Assembly: GCA_007922195.1 (NCBI GenBank)
Contig: ML682067.1
Location: 4,925,996 to 4,989,995 of the forward strand
Source of the DNA: Podocnemis expansa
Lineage: Eukaryota; Chordata; Testudines; Podocnemididae
Reading direction: 5' to 3'
DNA: 64,000 nt
Shown one piece after another: positions 46,741 through 57,490 of this stretch (position 1 is its first letter; every line of letters starts with the position of its first letter). The notes below the pieces were generated by a model that did not search any database, was not told the origin of the DNA, and was given only the letters and a program-made list of their open reading frames with translations. The position numbers were made by a program, and so were the translations under genes.

Positions 46741-49279
46741 AAAAACCCAAAAACTAGCATCTCAACAGGTATCCTCAGTCATGTGGTACTTCCCTTTAAT
46801 GCTGTCAGTCATGTGCACAATGAAGGAAGCACCGTCCTCAATCATATGTCATGTTCATTGAACTATATGTTTAAGGAATGAGACCTAAAAATATTTAACT
46901 GGCACTCCATCAAAGTTAAAGGTAAAATCTTATTGGAAATCTGAGAATTTTATTGCCTTAAAGACATTACACAAACTTTAACCCCTAAAAAAGGAAAGAT
47001 GAAATCAATATACTCTGTAGTATTAGGCACATTTTCTTGGCTACAGCTGAACTGAACAGTTTTAATATCATAACATGATAAAAAAAAGAAAATCTATCAC
47101 TTCCTGTTTGCTAACTCTGCATATGACTTGCCTTAGAAAACTAGCACTGAAGGCAGTTGATTGATCATAAAACATCACAAATTAAACTAAATTACAAAAT
47201 ACCTTCAAGTTTCCTACTTGAACTTTTTTTTTTTTTAAATATTCCCACCTAGCAAGTCCTGTTTTAAAGGATACAAAAATCACTGTTAGAGTTCTTCATA
47301 CAACACATACCAATGTGAGCAAAATATGATTTAACCAACAGTGATTTGGTTTTCTTTCAATTAAAAAAAAAACAAAAACACCTATTTCCAATCGCCACTC
47401 ATCATTAAGAAAAATAGTGCTATATTAGGTAATATGGTCAGTAGAAAAAGAAAGATTATTTAGGACCATAGTGAAAAGGGAATTAAAACTTATACTACAT
47501 TGGCCCTCTGTGTATACTAAAAGGAGTACATGAATTAAAGAACCTGCTCTTGAACAATAAATGAATCCATCTCTTTAGGTTAATAAAACTGCTTGTGAGA
47601 ACTATAAATGAAGAGGTTGGGGGAAGAAACAGAAAATGTAACACTCCAAATTGGATCTCTAAGGGTTTACTTGAGAATTTGTAAAAGAAAACTGAGACAA
47701 ATAAAAGATATGCTGACAGAAGTATTAATGAGGAAAGTAAGTATTAAAAAACCCACTCAACTGCATTTATACTCTAATGCTAGAAAAATAATTAGTAAGC
47801 AGGTTGAGCTAGAGGTTTTCCTTATAAAACAAAATTGTGATTTAGTTTGTTTTACAAAGATAAAGCTATAACTTGTCTTGTATACTAATACAGAACACAA
47901 TTTCTGTGAAGAAACAAAATAAGATGAAGTAGTTTGGCATATCAAAAATACACACAAACATGAAGAAAATAATAGAAGAATATGCAAAATGTATGAGAGA
48001 TGTATCACAACCAAGATATTTATAGAGCATACACTATAGCTTTGCTGTGATTCTACTGGAGCTAGAGAGCTAGTGTGCACCGTTGGGACTCTGAAGCATG
48101 CCGAAGATCATCTCTCTGACTACTGCAGCACACCAAAAGCAGGTGTTAAGACCTATCAGACTCAGCAAAACAGTATCTTTGCTGATTCCCAAAGGCATCT
48201 GCTGTTATGCCTGAGAAAATTAAGCCAAAATTTTTTTCCAAATACACTCCTATTTAACTGTGTTGCATCAAATATGTACCAAATGCCATGAAAAAGCACC
48301 CACTATCAACTGTAAGTGACACAACACAGACATTTCAGTAACAATCACTGAGCTGACTACCTGACCCAAAAATGGTAAGTTCTAAACATTAATCATCACT
48401 GAAGAGCTTTTTTTTTTTTTGCTGCTTCTCCCTGAAATTTAAAGAGTCACACTTAAGAATCAAAAGATAATTGATAGTGGCCAACTACTGCAATACTGAA
48501 TTGATTATTTTCCCAAAATATTTTTGTTCCAGATACCAGTATGTTTGACATATACCTTTGCTACTAACTTCATCTTTTGTTTGTTGAAAGAATGACGAAG
48601 TTAAGAAAAACCTGGCAAAATCATGAAATAAAACGTTCAGGAGCTGAACATCATCATTAACCATTATTTAAAATTGGACAAATTTAATATAATGAAAGTA
48701 GAATCTACCCAAAGTCACAACATTTTAAAAAACACAATACACCATAGGGACCAGATTATCTGGTCTGCCAAGTCTACTTTTGCACCAAACACAGAAATTC
48801 ACAGAAGACATAAAGTGGCCAAAGATAATCAGAGGAGAATCGTTTTTGTGTATGGGAACTGTCCACCAGTGAAATTAGTCTACCTCCCTTGCCAGTCATC
48901 TCCCTCATTTGGTACAGAGGGAGATGTAAAGGTCAGCGGGGGTGGGGGGGTGCTCTACAATACTTGATCCTTTGCTCATTAAAAGGACAGCTCCTTTGCA
49001 GTTCTAGCTTGTGCTAAGGGTCCGAATCAGGGAACTAAAACCAGCTCCCTTGTGGAACCCCACACCACTACTTCATAGCAGTTTGGAGAGGATGGAGAAC
49101 TTGAGCTTACAGAATACAGCTGTGTAGCTTAAGCTCCTATACCAGAATTTTGGAAATTTTTAGGAGACTGAAAAGAGGTTTAACTGTCAAGTCTTCTACT
49201 GATGGTGATACATTCCAAAATCAAACCTGAGAAATAAGAGGCAACTATGGTGACATACACACACAGCATACTTACATCC
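46741..49279. other. MON2 intron, no supported feature
   Basis: AT-rich sequence with T runs at 47,225 and 48,410. A possible 32-base coding microexon on the minus strand at 48,643-48,612 is discussed as a finding but is not strong enough to annotate as CDS. Confidence 0.4.
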
Positions 49280-50007
49280 TGATCACAAGGTTATCTCTAG
49301 CTCATTGGAGAAGAGTTTCTATCTGGAATTTCAACATCTTCATTGATCTGATTAACTTCTTGAGGTCTAACATAGCTAGGTGTTCATACTCTACTTTTCA
49401 CAATAAATAATATGGACTATACATCTGCTTCTGGAACCTGTTTTAACAGAAATTTCTTTTGCTGTGATCTGTTTAGTGAAGTCTCTGGATGTCTGAGGAT
49501 GAAGGACAGATAAAACAGAGTGTAATATCAGGAAATATCTTTTCTGTTCACTAGCTCCAGTACTCATGCATCTGACAAGTGGAATTAACTGTCCAAAAAT
49601 TGTGTATTCCTATCTCCCGCAAGATTTCTGGTTGAACACAGTTTTTTATGAAATTATGCAATATATTTTGATTTACAGGAGAATGCCATGTTCCTGCTGC
49701 CTCTTGCTTCAGTGATTACAGTTTCAAGATTAATCTCTAGAAATGGACTTTAGGAAGAGTCTATTTTCTGATCACATGGCAAGAAAGGAATATCTCTTTC
49801 ACTAAAATCTAAGTTCCTTCTGTCTTGATGGTTGTGTGCATGGACAGCTTGGATTTCCTTTCTGGGGGTGGGGTGGGGGACATCTGTCCCTGAAAAAAAA
49901 ATTCAATCCCCTGTAAACCGTTAGGTTGCAAGATTAAATGATTTTGAAGTAAATTAAGTACAGTACAGAGGCTCTAACAAAATATTTAGTAGCTATGAAA
50001 AAGACAG
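49280..50007 (-). mobile_element. DIRS element H, RT remnant left of DIRS D
   Basis: Minus-strand frames read LRHPETSLNRSQQKKFLLKQ, then EHLAMLDLKKLIRSMKMLKF and QIETLL. They follow the DIRS RT order of a dipeptide-proline start (compare FRDPS in C and E), then the LDL.KLN.F...FKMVTL motif (LDLHALNKFI...FKMVTL in C). The fragment abuts the 3' end of DIRS D. It probably belongs with the gag pieces at 55.56-55.64 and 61.44-62.42 kb; that link is inference. Confidence 0.55.
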
Positions 50008-50345
50008 TTTCTTACCTATAACTGTTGTTCTTTGAGATGAGTTGCTCATGTCCATTCTACCTGTGGATGTGTGCATGCCTCTGTGCTTGGTTACCAGAAA
50101 CATTTCCCGCCAAACAGGAGCCATAGGGCTGTCTCTGGTGCCCCCCTGGAGTGCCACGCACATGCTGTGGAATATCAGGGACACCAGAGCTCAGCCTGCT
50201 CAGTCCCTTCTTTCTGCTAACTCAAAGTGGGGATGGCAGGCGGGATTGGAATGGACATGAGCAACTCACCTCAAAGAATGACAGTTATGGGTAAGAAACC
50301 ATCTTTTCTTTTTCAAGAGCTTCCTCGTGTTCATTCTATCTGTAG
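50008..50345 (-). repeat. DIRS D 3' terminal repeat and internal complementary region
   Basis: The outer end (50,008-50,061, with GTTCTTTGAGATGAGTTGCTC) returns inverted at about 50,250-50,299 (GGACATGAGCAACTCACCTC... to GTAAGAAAC). It is followed by 50,300-50,345 (TCTTTTTCAAGAGCTTCCTC... CTGTAGGTG), which resembles the complement of the 5' end at 55,514-55,562. This is the same architecture as in C and E. Confidence 0.88.
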
Positions 50346-50419
50346 GTGAGTTGCAAGTTTACCTTGGATGGTGGATGGAGTTAACGCCATGAGGATTGAA
50401 GCATGTCCTCCTGAAAGCC

Positions 50420-51520
50420 TCATCATCTCGTCTCCTGGACAATGGCATAGTGAATTGTGAACGTGTGCACTGATGACCATGGGGCAGCCTTGCAGGTGTC
50501 ATGAATTGGAAGGTGAGCTAGGAAGGCCATGGAAGAGGCCTGAGGCCTTGTGGAATGCATTGTCACAGGACCTGGGAGTGGGATTTTTGCTTTTACATAG
50601 CACAAATTTATACACTATGTGATCCATGTTGAAATGCATTGTGAAGAGACCAGAAGTCCTTTCATCTGGTCAGGCACGACAATGAAAAGCTGAGTGGACT
50701 TCCAAAAGCTTTCCAGGGGTTTCAAACACGCAGCCCGCAGGCAGCATGCGGCCCCTAAAGCTATTTCCTGAGGCCCACAATGACGCAATTGTTACCGGTA
50801 TTTGCAATATTGTTGTATGAAAAGGTTTCAGTGGTGCAGCCCTCGGGCTAACGTACTACTCCTCATGCGGCCTTCTAGTAGCCCTCATATGGCCCTCATA
50901 ATGATTCAAGTTTGAGACCCCTTAGTCTGATCAATGTAGAAGGCTAGCACCCTTACATCTAATGTGTGCCATTGACAATCTTCATCTGAATGGTGAGGCT
51001 TTGGGCAGAAAACTGATAGAAATATATCTTGGTTGCAATGGAAGTCCGATACCATCTTGGGAAGGAAAGCTGGGTGTGGCCTCTGTTGTACTTTGTCCTT
51101 AAAAAAAACATAGTATAAAGTGGGTTTGAGGTCAGCACTTTAAGTTCAGAGACCATTCTAGCTGAAGTTATTGCCACCAAAAAGGCTACCTTTCTACACA
51201 GAGTCACTAGTGGACAGGTGGCAAGGGGTTCAAACAGAGGCCCTATAAGATAAGAGAGGACTAAGCTGAGGTCTAATGGTAGCATAGGGTTACAGACTTG
51301 GGGAAACAAGTCGACCCCTTTCAGAAACAGTAATGACATTGGATGGAAGAAAACAGATTTGCCTTGTAAGGAATGGTGAAGAGCTGAAACTGCTGCCAGA
51401 TGAACCTTCAGCAAAGCTAAGGTGAGGCTTTGTTGTTTTAGGTGCAGTAAGTATTCAAGAATCACCTGAACTGGAGATTCTGTGGGTGGTAGACCCCATT
51501 CCTTGGCCCAGTCCAAGAAG
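50420..51520 (-). pseudogene. DIRS D tyrosine recombinase
   Basis: N-terminal part: ILEYLLHLKQQSLTLALLKV and HLAAVSALHHSLQGKSVFFH in a 185-codon frame. VAFLVAITSARMVSEL follows with the first arginine. The C-terminal frame has TMHSTRPQASSMAF with HSTR, then CKAAPWSSVHTFTIHYAI keeping W and the nucleophile Y. An hAT insertion at 50,714-50,923 and frameshifts separate the parts. All the motif residues I can check are present, so inactivation is by interruption. Confidence 0.88.
50714..50923. mobile_element. hAT-type MITE in DIRS D recombinase
   Basis: The left end CAGGGGTTTCAAACACGCAG and the right end AGTTTGAGACCCCTT (reverse complement AAGGGGTCTCAAACT) are inverted. The interior contains GCGGCCC and GCAGCCC motifs typical of one hAT MITE class. 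Flanking octamers do not match well, so the target duplication is eroded or the ends are off by a base or two. Confidence 0.75.
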
Positions 51521-51539
51521 CATTGTATTTAGGGGCATT

Positions 51540-52440
51540 ATGAAGCTTGGGCAAAGGGCTTCCTACTACCAAGTAGGATTTCTTGGACTTAGGCAGAGCA
51601 TACCTGCTCATCACAACTTAGCCACAGAGTCTCCATGCTGTGAGGTGCAGGGATGTTGGGTCCGGATGCAACAGTCTGCCAGAGTCTTGCGAGAGGAGAT
51701 CTGGGCAGTTGAGGAGCTTCAGGGGTGGCGGGGGGCATGGACAGATTCAGGAGAGTTGTGAACCAATACTGACGAGGCCATGCTGGTGCAATCAGCATAA
51801 CATTTGCCCTGTCTTTCTTGATTTCCAGGATTACTCTGAACACTAAAGGAATTGGTGGAAAGGTGTACAGCAGAGGGCCAGACCATGAAAAGAGAAAAGA
51901 ATCGGAGAGAGCACCTGGTTCTCGTCCCCGAAGGGAGCAGAACTGGGTGCACTTCATGTTCCAATGAGAGGCAAAAAGGTTGATTAGGGGATAGCCCCAC
52001 CTTTGGAAGATCTCAGACGCAACTTTTGGGTGAAGTGATCAGTCACGGTAATGTAAGAATACTCTGCTCAAGTGATCCGCCTCTGTGTTCCTGAAACAGG
52101 TAAGTGAGAGGCTTTGAGGTAAAAATGGTGGGCTATAGCCAGACCCCATAATGGAGTGGCCTCCCTGCACAGAAGAGAAGAGTGAGTGCCCCTCTGTTTG
52201 TTTACATAGTATATGGCTACGGTGGTGTCTGTCAGCACATGCAATGCTGTGGAGGAATACTTTGCAGGCTAGACAAATTGTTCAAATCTCTTTGATGTTG
52301 ATATGCAAGTTTGTGTCTTGTGGAGTCCATGTGTCTTGAGTTCTTGCTCCTGTGCTGAGATGCACTCCCGAACCTAGGTCTGAAGCATCTGATATAAGTG
52401 TCATTGATGGAGTCTCATCCTGGAAAGGTACTCCCTGCAC
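51540..52440 (-). pseudogene. DIRS D methyltransferase-like and RNase H region
   Basis: A 122-codon frame (51,957-51,589) reads KCTQFCSLRGREPGALSDSF, LLYTFPPIPLVFRVILEI, then NVMLIAPAWPRQYWFTTLL. This retains the FPP.PL and IAPAWPRQ.W landmarks better than C does. RNase H should occupy 52.0-52.44 kb; the reading there is broken, with ADTTVAIYYVNKQ-like fragments around 52,190-52,240. Confidence 0.72.
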
Positions 52441-53480
52441 TTCCAGCTTCAGGTCTCACTACCAGTCTATCTGGTCTAGGATTTGAGGTGGAATGGAGAG
52501 GACCTTGTTCAAGGGCTGCTGAGTCAGGGAACAAACCAATGCAGCTATGTTTGCAATGGTCTTAGCTTTAGTCACACTAATTGCACCACATAGGTACATG
52601 CTTCTGTGTGTCCAAGTGACTTTAGGCATTATCTGATAGTAGTAGTTGGACTTAGCCAAATTTTGTGTATTAGGTTGTTAACACTGCAAACCAGACTTGG
52701 GGCAAGAAAGTCCTGGCTTGCCAGGAGTCCAACATTGCTCCAATGGCTTCTACACATTGGACGGGAATGAGCTTGGATTCTTTAAGGTTCACCACTAGGC
52801 CTAATGGTTCGTAGGTGTCCAGTACTATGTTGACACTGGAAGCAACCTGATTTTGGGATTTGCCTCTTATAAGCCAATCATCTAAGTATGGAAATACATG
52901 GATGTCCCCTTCAATGAAGGTGAGCTGCCACCACAGTGACACATTTTGGGAAGACTCTCAGGTCAGAAGACAGACCAAAAGGGCAAGGCTATAAACAGAT
53001 CATGGTTATGTGCTATCACGAAGTGTAAGAATTGTCTACGGGCCAGAAGAATGGAAATATGGAAATATGCATCCTTCAGATCGAGGGTGGCAAACCAGTC
53101 CCCTGGGTCCAGGGAGGGAATAATGGAAGCCTATGATACCATCCTGTATTTTCTCTTGGTTATGAATTTGTTGAGGGAGTGAAGATCCAGGAGAGGTCTT
53201 AGGTCCCCATTGGGTTTTGGGACTCAGAAGTAGTGGGAGCAGAAACCTCGTCCCTGGTCTTGAGGTGGAACGGGGACCACTGCCCCTAGAGACAGTAGGG
53301 ACTGAACCTCTCTCAGAAGGGTTTGTTCATGAGATGGGTCCCTGAAAATGGCCAGAGAGTAGGGAAAAAGGTAAACAAAATTGTATGCAGTAACCTCAGG
53401 ATATGGTATTTAGGACCTAACACTCTGTAGATATATGAGCCCACTTGAAAGGATGAAGCTAATCAGTTGAAAAACGGAAG
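52441..53480 (-). pseudogene. DIRS D reverse transcriptase
   Basis: The catalytic palm is intact in one frame: FIEGDIHVFPYLDDWLIRGK, with the YLDD box at about 52,867-52,890, followed by YEPLGLVVNLKESKLIPVQ and IGAMLDSWQARTFL. Upstream, decayed FDLKDAYFHI-like and LFRDPSHEQT-like readings lie at 53,060-53,345. Of the three copies whose box is readable, only D keeps an unaltered YLDD. Confidence 0.85.
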
Positions 53481-53489
53481 GGAAGGACC

Positions 53490-55510
53490 ACCTGTGGGAA
53501 CTTGTTTGCTGTTCTCAATCGTACCCTCCCTAGGTAGCCCATTCCAATGCTTCACCACCCTCCTAGTAAGAAAGTTTTCCTAATATATAGCCTCAACCTC
53601 CCCAGCTGCAACTTGAAACCATTGCTCCTTGTTCTATCCTCTGTTACTACCAAGAACAGCCAAGCTCCATCCTCCTTGGAGCATCCCTTCAAGTAGTTGA
53701 AGGTTGCTATCAAATCCCCCCTCAGTCTTCTCTTCTGCAGGCTAAATCAGCCTAATTCCTTCGGTCTTTCTTCATACGACTTGTGCTCCAGCTCCTTGAT
53801 CATTTTTGTTGCCCTCTGCTGGACTCTTTCTAATCTGTCCACATCCTTTTTGTACTGGGGAGCCCAAACTGGACACAGTACTTCAGATGCGGCCTCACCA
53901 ATGCCGAATAAAGGGGAATGATCACATCCCTCGATCTGCTGGCAATGCTTCTTCTGATGCAGCCCAGTATGCCATTGGCCTTTTTGGCAGCAAGAGCACA
54001 CTGCTGACTCATATCCAGCTTCCCATCCACCAGGACCCCCAGATCCCTTTCTACGGTCCTTTGCTGATCGCTCCCTAGCCTGTAGCAGTGCATGGAGTTT
54101 TTTCGTCCCAAGTGCAGGACTTTGCTCTTGTCCTTGCTGAACCTCACGAGATTTCTATTAGCCCACTGCTCCAATTTGTCAAGGTCTTCCTGAATCTTCT
54201 CCCTGCCCTCCAGCATGTCTACCGTTCCCCCCAGCTTGATATCATCCGCAAACTTACTGAGCGTGCAATAAATCCCATCATCCAGATCATTAATGAAAAC
54301 ATTGAACAGAACTGGCTCCAGGACTGACCCCTTGGGCACACCACTCGTTACTGGTTGCCAACTAGACACGGAGCCATTGATTCCTACTCGCTGAAAAGTA
54401 TTGATCTAGCCAGTTCTCTATCCACCTTACAGTCCACGCATCCAACCCATACTTCTTTAACTTGCTGACGAGAATCCTGTGGGAAACCGTATCAAAAGCC
54501 TTGCTAAAGTCGAGGTATATCACATCAACAGCTCTTCCTGCATCCACAAATCCAGTCATCTCATCACAGAAGGCAATGAGGTTGGTCAGGCACGATTTAC
54601 CCTTGGTGAATCCATGCTGACTGTTCCTGATCACTCTATTTTCATCCAAGTGTTTCAGGATGGATTCTTTGAGAATCTGTTCCATCATTTTTTCCAGGGA
54701 TTGAGGTGAGGCTGACAGGTCTGTAATTCCCTGGATCCTCCTTTTTGCCTTTCTTGAAGATAGACACTATATTTGCTTTTTTCCAGTCCTCCGGCACCTC
54801 CCCCGTTCACAACGAGTTTTCAAAGATAATGGCCAGCAGTACAGCTACCTCATCGGCCAACTCCCTCAGCACCCTCGGATGCAGGTCATCTGGCCCCACG
54901 GACTTGTGCATATCCAGCTTCTTTAGGTAGTCCCTAACCTGACCTTCTGTCACCAAGGGCCTCTCTTCTCTCCAATCTGCCATGCCTCGTGTAGTGGGCT
55001 GGGAGCTGGCCCTCCCCGTGAAAACTAAAGTAAAAAAAGCATTGAGCACTTCAGCCTTTTGCTCATCCTTCATCACAAGGATACCTGTGCTATTCAGTAA
55101 GGGACCTACACCAGCCCTGATCCTCTTCTTGTTATTGACAAACTTGTAGAACCCGTTCCTATTATCCTTCACATCCTTTGCTAGCCCCAACTCCAATTGT
55201 CCTTTGGCCTTTCTGATTTTATCCCTGCAGTCCCGAGCAGTATCTTTATATGTCTCCTTAGTCATCTGTCCAAGCTTCCACTTCCTGTAAGCTTCCTTTT
55301 TATGCTTTAGGTCAGTGCAGAGCTCTCTGTTAAGCCACACTGGGTGCCTTCCACATTTGCTGTTCTTCCTGCTCATTGGAATGGTATCTTCCTGTGCCCT
55401 TAGCAGGTTTCTTTAAAATGCAACCAGCTCTCTTGGACACCTTTCCCCTTCAGATCAGCATGCCACGGGATGCTGCCCATCAGTTCCCCGAGGGAGCCAA
55501 AATCTGTGGT
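53490..55510 (-). mobile_element. CR1 LINE, 5'-truncated, with much of ORF2
   Basis: About 2 kb of a minus-strand CR1. The 3' UTR-like end is at 53.49-53.83 kb, the RT domain at 53.83-54.7 kb, and the segment linking endonuclease to RT at 54.8-55.4 kb. The 5' side is truncated near 55,510 against DIRS D sequence. Its frames are long, so it is the youngest LINE in the window. No clean microsatellite tail is visible at the 3' edge. Confidence 0.92.
53830..55376 (-). pseudogene. CR1 ORF2 reverse transcriptase (partial)
   Basis: From N to C: MSRKNSKCGRHPVWLNREL and RKWKLGQMTKETYKDTARDC (linker), DMHKSVGPDDLHPRVLREL (RT start), [52 protein letters not shown] (first catalytic Asp motif), SGVPKGSVLEPVLFNVFIN, LSKFADDIKLGG (catalytic FADD box) and LVRFSKDKSKVLHLGRKN. 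It is split over three frames by frameshifts near 54,370 and 54,750. The apurinic endonuclease domain is lost through 5' truncation. Confidence 0.93.
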
Positions 55511-55562
55511 GCACACACCTACTTGGAACAAAACATGAACAAGCATTCAAAGAAGCAGTTGT
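55511..55562 (-). repeat. DIRS D 5' terminus
   Basis: TGCACACACCTACTTGGAAC followed by ATGAACAAGCATTCAAAGAAG is, in reverse complement, a close partner of the D 3' end (CATTCTACCTGTGGATGTGTGCA). It also parallels the 5' terminus of B (GTGCACACAGCTACTCAGAA... GAGCAAGCACTTCAAG). It is all that is left of the 5' side of D. Confidence 0.75.
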
Positions 55563-55643
55563 GGTCTAATGGTCTTCATTCCAAGGCAGTCAGTCAGTGC
55601 CAATGATGCTGCTGCAGTTGCATATGTCGATGCTGACATGTGA
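55563..55643 (-). pseudogene. DIRS H gag sliver between D and E
   Basis: Minus-strand reading ASTYATAAASLALTDCLGMK resembles the Ala-rich gag stretch of other copies (compare ALQASLDVVGVAALTVGTAI in C and ALQASLDTADAAACTISTAS in E). It lies between the 5' end of D and the 3' end of E, suggesting both inserted into one older gag. Confidence 0.5.
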
Positions 55644-56030
55644 GGGATACTCACCCTTGTGCAGTAGCCAAGGTTCTTTGAGATGTGTGTCCCTGTACTG
55701 CTCCACTTTAGGTGCATGGTCAGCCACACACCTCGAATCAGAGATCTGAATAGCAGTCTCCACGGGGTGACCTACGTGCACTGGCAGGGGCCTCTGGTCA
55801 TTCTGGTGCCACTGATGATACACGCAGGTCCCTCCCCCCATCCCTCAGTTCCCTCTCTACCGCAAAGGCAGCAGAGCTCCGAAATATTACTATTATGCTT
55901 TAAAGTAGAGAGGAGGAGGGCAGGTAGCGGAACAGGACAGGGACACGCATCTCGAGGAACCTTGGCTACTGCACAAGGGTAAGTATCCCTCACTACTTCT
56001 TTGAGCAGTGTCCGTCTGCTCCACTTTAGG
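55644..56030 (-). repeat. DIRS E 3' terminal repeat and internal complementary region
   Basis: 55,644-55,694 (GGGATACTCACCCTTGTGCA...) is inverted at 55,935-55,989 (GGGACACGCATCTCGAGGAA... GTAAGTATCCC). Next, 55,990-56,030 (TCTTTGAGCAGTGTCCGTCT then GCTCCACTTTAGG) matches the reverse complement of the 5' end at 61,400-61,437. The sequence from the first TGCTCCACTTTAGG (55,699) to about 55,860 is the inverted partner of 61,260-61,415. Confidence 0.9.
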
Positions 56031-56059
56031 TCACTACTAAGCTGCCCCCGAATTGGAGG

Positions 56060-56980
56060 GGAGGGCTTCAAAGCCTGGTTTGCAAACTGACTGAAGGACT
56101 ACCATTCCCACAGAGGCATCTGAGGAAGAGAACTGCTCAAGAGCACAATGCTTCATGAATGTGTCAGTGGAAGCCCATGTGGCAGCCAGACAGACGTCGA
56201 ATACAGGGACATGAGGCTGCTACTGCTCTGGTGGAGTGAGCATTGACGATGCCAGGTGGTTGAACCTCTTTTATGGTATTCGCAGACCATATATATGTCG
56301 ATATCCACTTGGATAGTCTTTGCTTGGAAACTGGCTGTCCTTGGGAGCACTTCGTTATGAATACAAAGTGTCTTGGTGTTTTACAGAATGGTTTCATTCT
56401 CTGGAGGCAGAAAGTTATAGCATGCCTTACAGCCAATGTACGCCACACTCTGTGTTGTGGATCGGTGTGTGGCTTTGGGTAGAATGTGGGAAAGTGAATG
56501 GTTTGGTTAAGCTGGAAAGAAGAGACAATCTTTGGAAGGAATTTGGGATAAGGTCGGAGAGAGATTTTATTGCTGTGAAAAACTGTGAATGGTGGGTCTG
56601 CCATCAGCACAGCAAGTTCGCTAACATGTCTGGCAGAAGTTATGCCTGTGACAAAGCCCACTTTCATCGACATGTGCAAAAGGGAGCAAGTTGCAAGAGG
56701 CACAAAGGGTGGTTTTGTTAAAGTTTTCAGAGCCATGGTGAGATCTCACTGAGGTACAGGTGGACGGACGTCTGGGTAAGTATTCTGCAATCTCGTCATG
56801 AAACTTTTGACCACTGGATGAGAAAATAATGCTGAGTCTTGTACTGTTTTGTGAAAACTAGAGATCGCAGTGAGATGAACGTCTAGCGAGTTAAGGAAGA
56901 GGTTTGTGCTTCTCAGGTACAGAAGATAGTCGAGTAGTTCCAAGATAGAGATTGTCAGGGGATTCCTGTTTCTCTGACTG
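56060..56980 (-). pseudogene. DIRS E tyrosine recombinase
   Basis: N-terminal LLDYLLYLRSTNLFLNSLDV and HLTAISSFHKTVQD, then VGFVTGITSARHVSELAVL with the first arginine, then NAHSTRAVAASC with HSTR. After a frameshift the reading ATWASTDTFMKHCALEQF places cysteine where D, B and G have tyrosine. The 190-codon frame at 56,736-56,164 covers most of the catalytic domain. Confidence 0.88.
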
Positions 56981-57009
56981 CATCATATGGAGAATCAATG
57001 CCATTTCTG

Positions 57010-57490
57010 TAGCTAAGTGCATCTAGTTGAAGGTTTTCTGCTGTTTATGAGAATCTTTTAATTCTTGTCAGCACTGTAACTCTATGTCCCTGAACAGTTC
57101 AGGTACCAGGTGGTCAGGTGTACTCTGTCGAGGTAAGTGTGGAGAGTTTTGCCCTCGTTTTGTGATAAAAGATTCGGGACTGTTGGCAGAGTCAAAGATA
57201 AGGATACCAGGCTTGTCTGGGCCACACTGGAGCTATGAGTATGACTGTGGTCCTGTCATGATGAATTTTCCATAACGTTTTGGGAATCATAGGTATTCGC
57301 AGGAAAGCGTATAGAAGTCCCTTGCTCCACTTGAGAAGGAATGCATCTACCCTGGAGCCTGGGCCTATGCCCGCTCACGAGCGGTACACTTTGTATTTCT
57401 TGTTTGTCCGTGTGGCAAAAAGATCTGATGAAGTGACACTCCAACTGGCAAATACTTGCCGGATGATGTCCTCCCGGATCTCCCATTCGT
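57010..57490 (-). pseudogene. DIRS E methyltransferase-like region
   Basis: Readable landmarks after allowing frameshifts: DLFATRTNKKYKVYRS (57,420-57,375) at the N-side, an FLRIPMIPKTLWKI-like segment near 57,260-57,300, and IAPVWPRQAWYP near 57,205-57,240. These match the same points in C and D. No catalytic methyltransferase motif can be recognised. Confidence 0.6.

Larger units (their letters stand above)
50008..55562 (-). mobile_element. DIRS element D with a CR1 inside
   Basis: The 3' end at low coordinate starts TTTCTTACCTATAACTGTTG, and the 5' end closes with AACATGAACAAGCATTCAAAG at 55,562. Recombinase, methyltransferase-like/RNase H and RT remnants occupy 50.4-53.4 kb. From 53.49 to 55.51 kb there is a CR1 LINE, and only about 50 bases of DIRS 5' terminus remain beyond it, so gag and most of the 5' region are deleted. 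An hAT MITE lies at 50,714. Confidence 0.85.

Noticed and set aside
49280..49400. Possible MON2 exon ending at the strong donor GAT|GTAAGTATG near 49,275
   Set aside because: The upstream reading LAMLDLKKLIRSMKMLKF matches DIRS reverse transcriptase better than a host protein, and a stop lies before the donor.
53490..55510. Reverse transcriptase initially considered part of DIRS D
   Set aside because: The FADD box, SKAFDTVSH motif and order of blocks are those of CR1 LINEs, not DIRS RT with YLDD.
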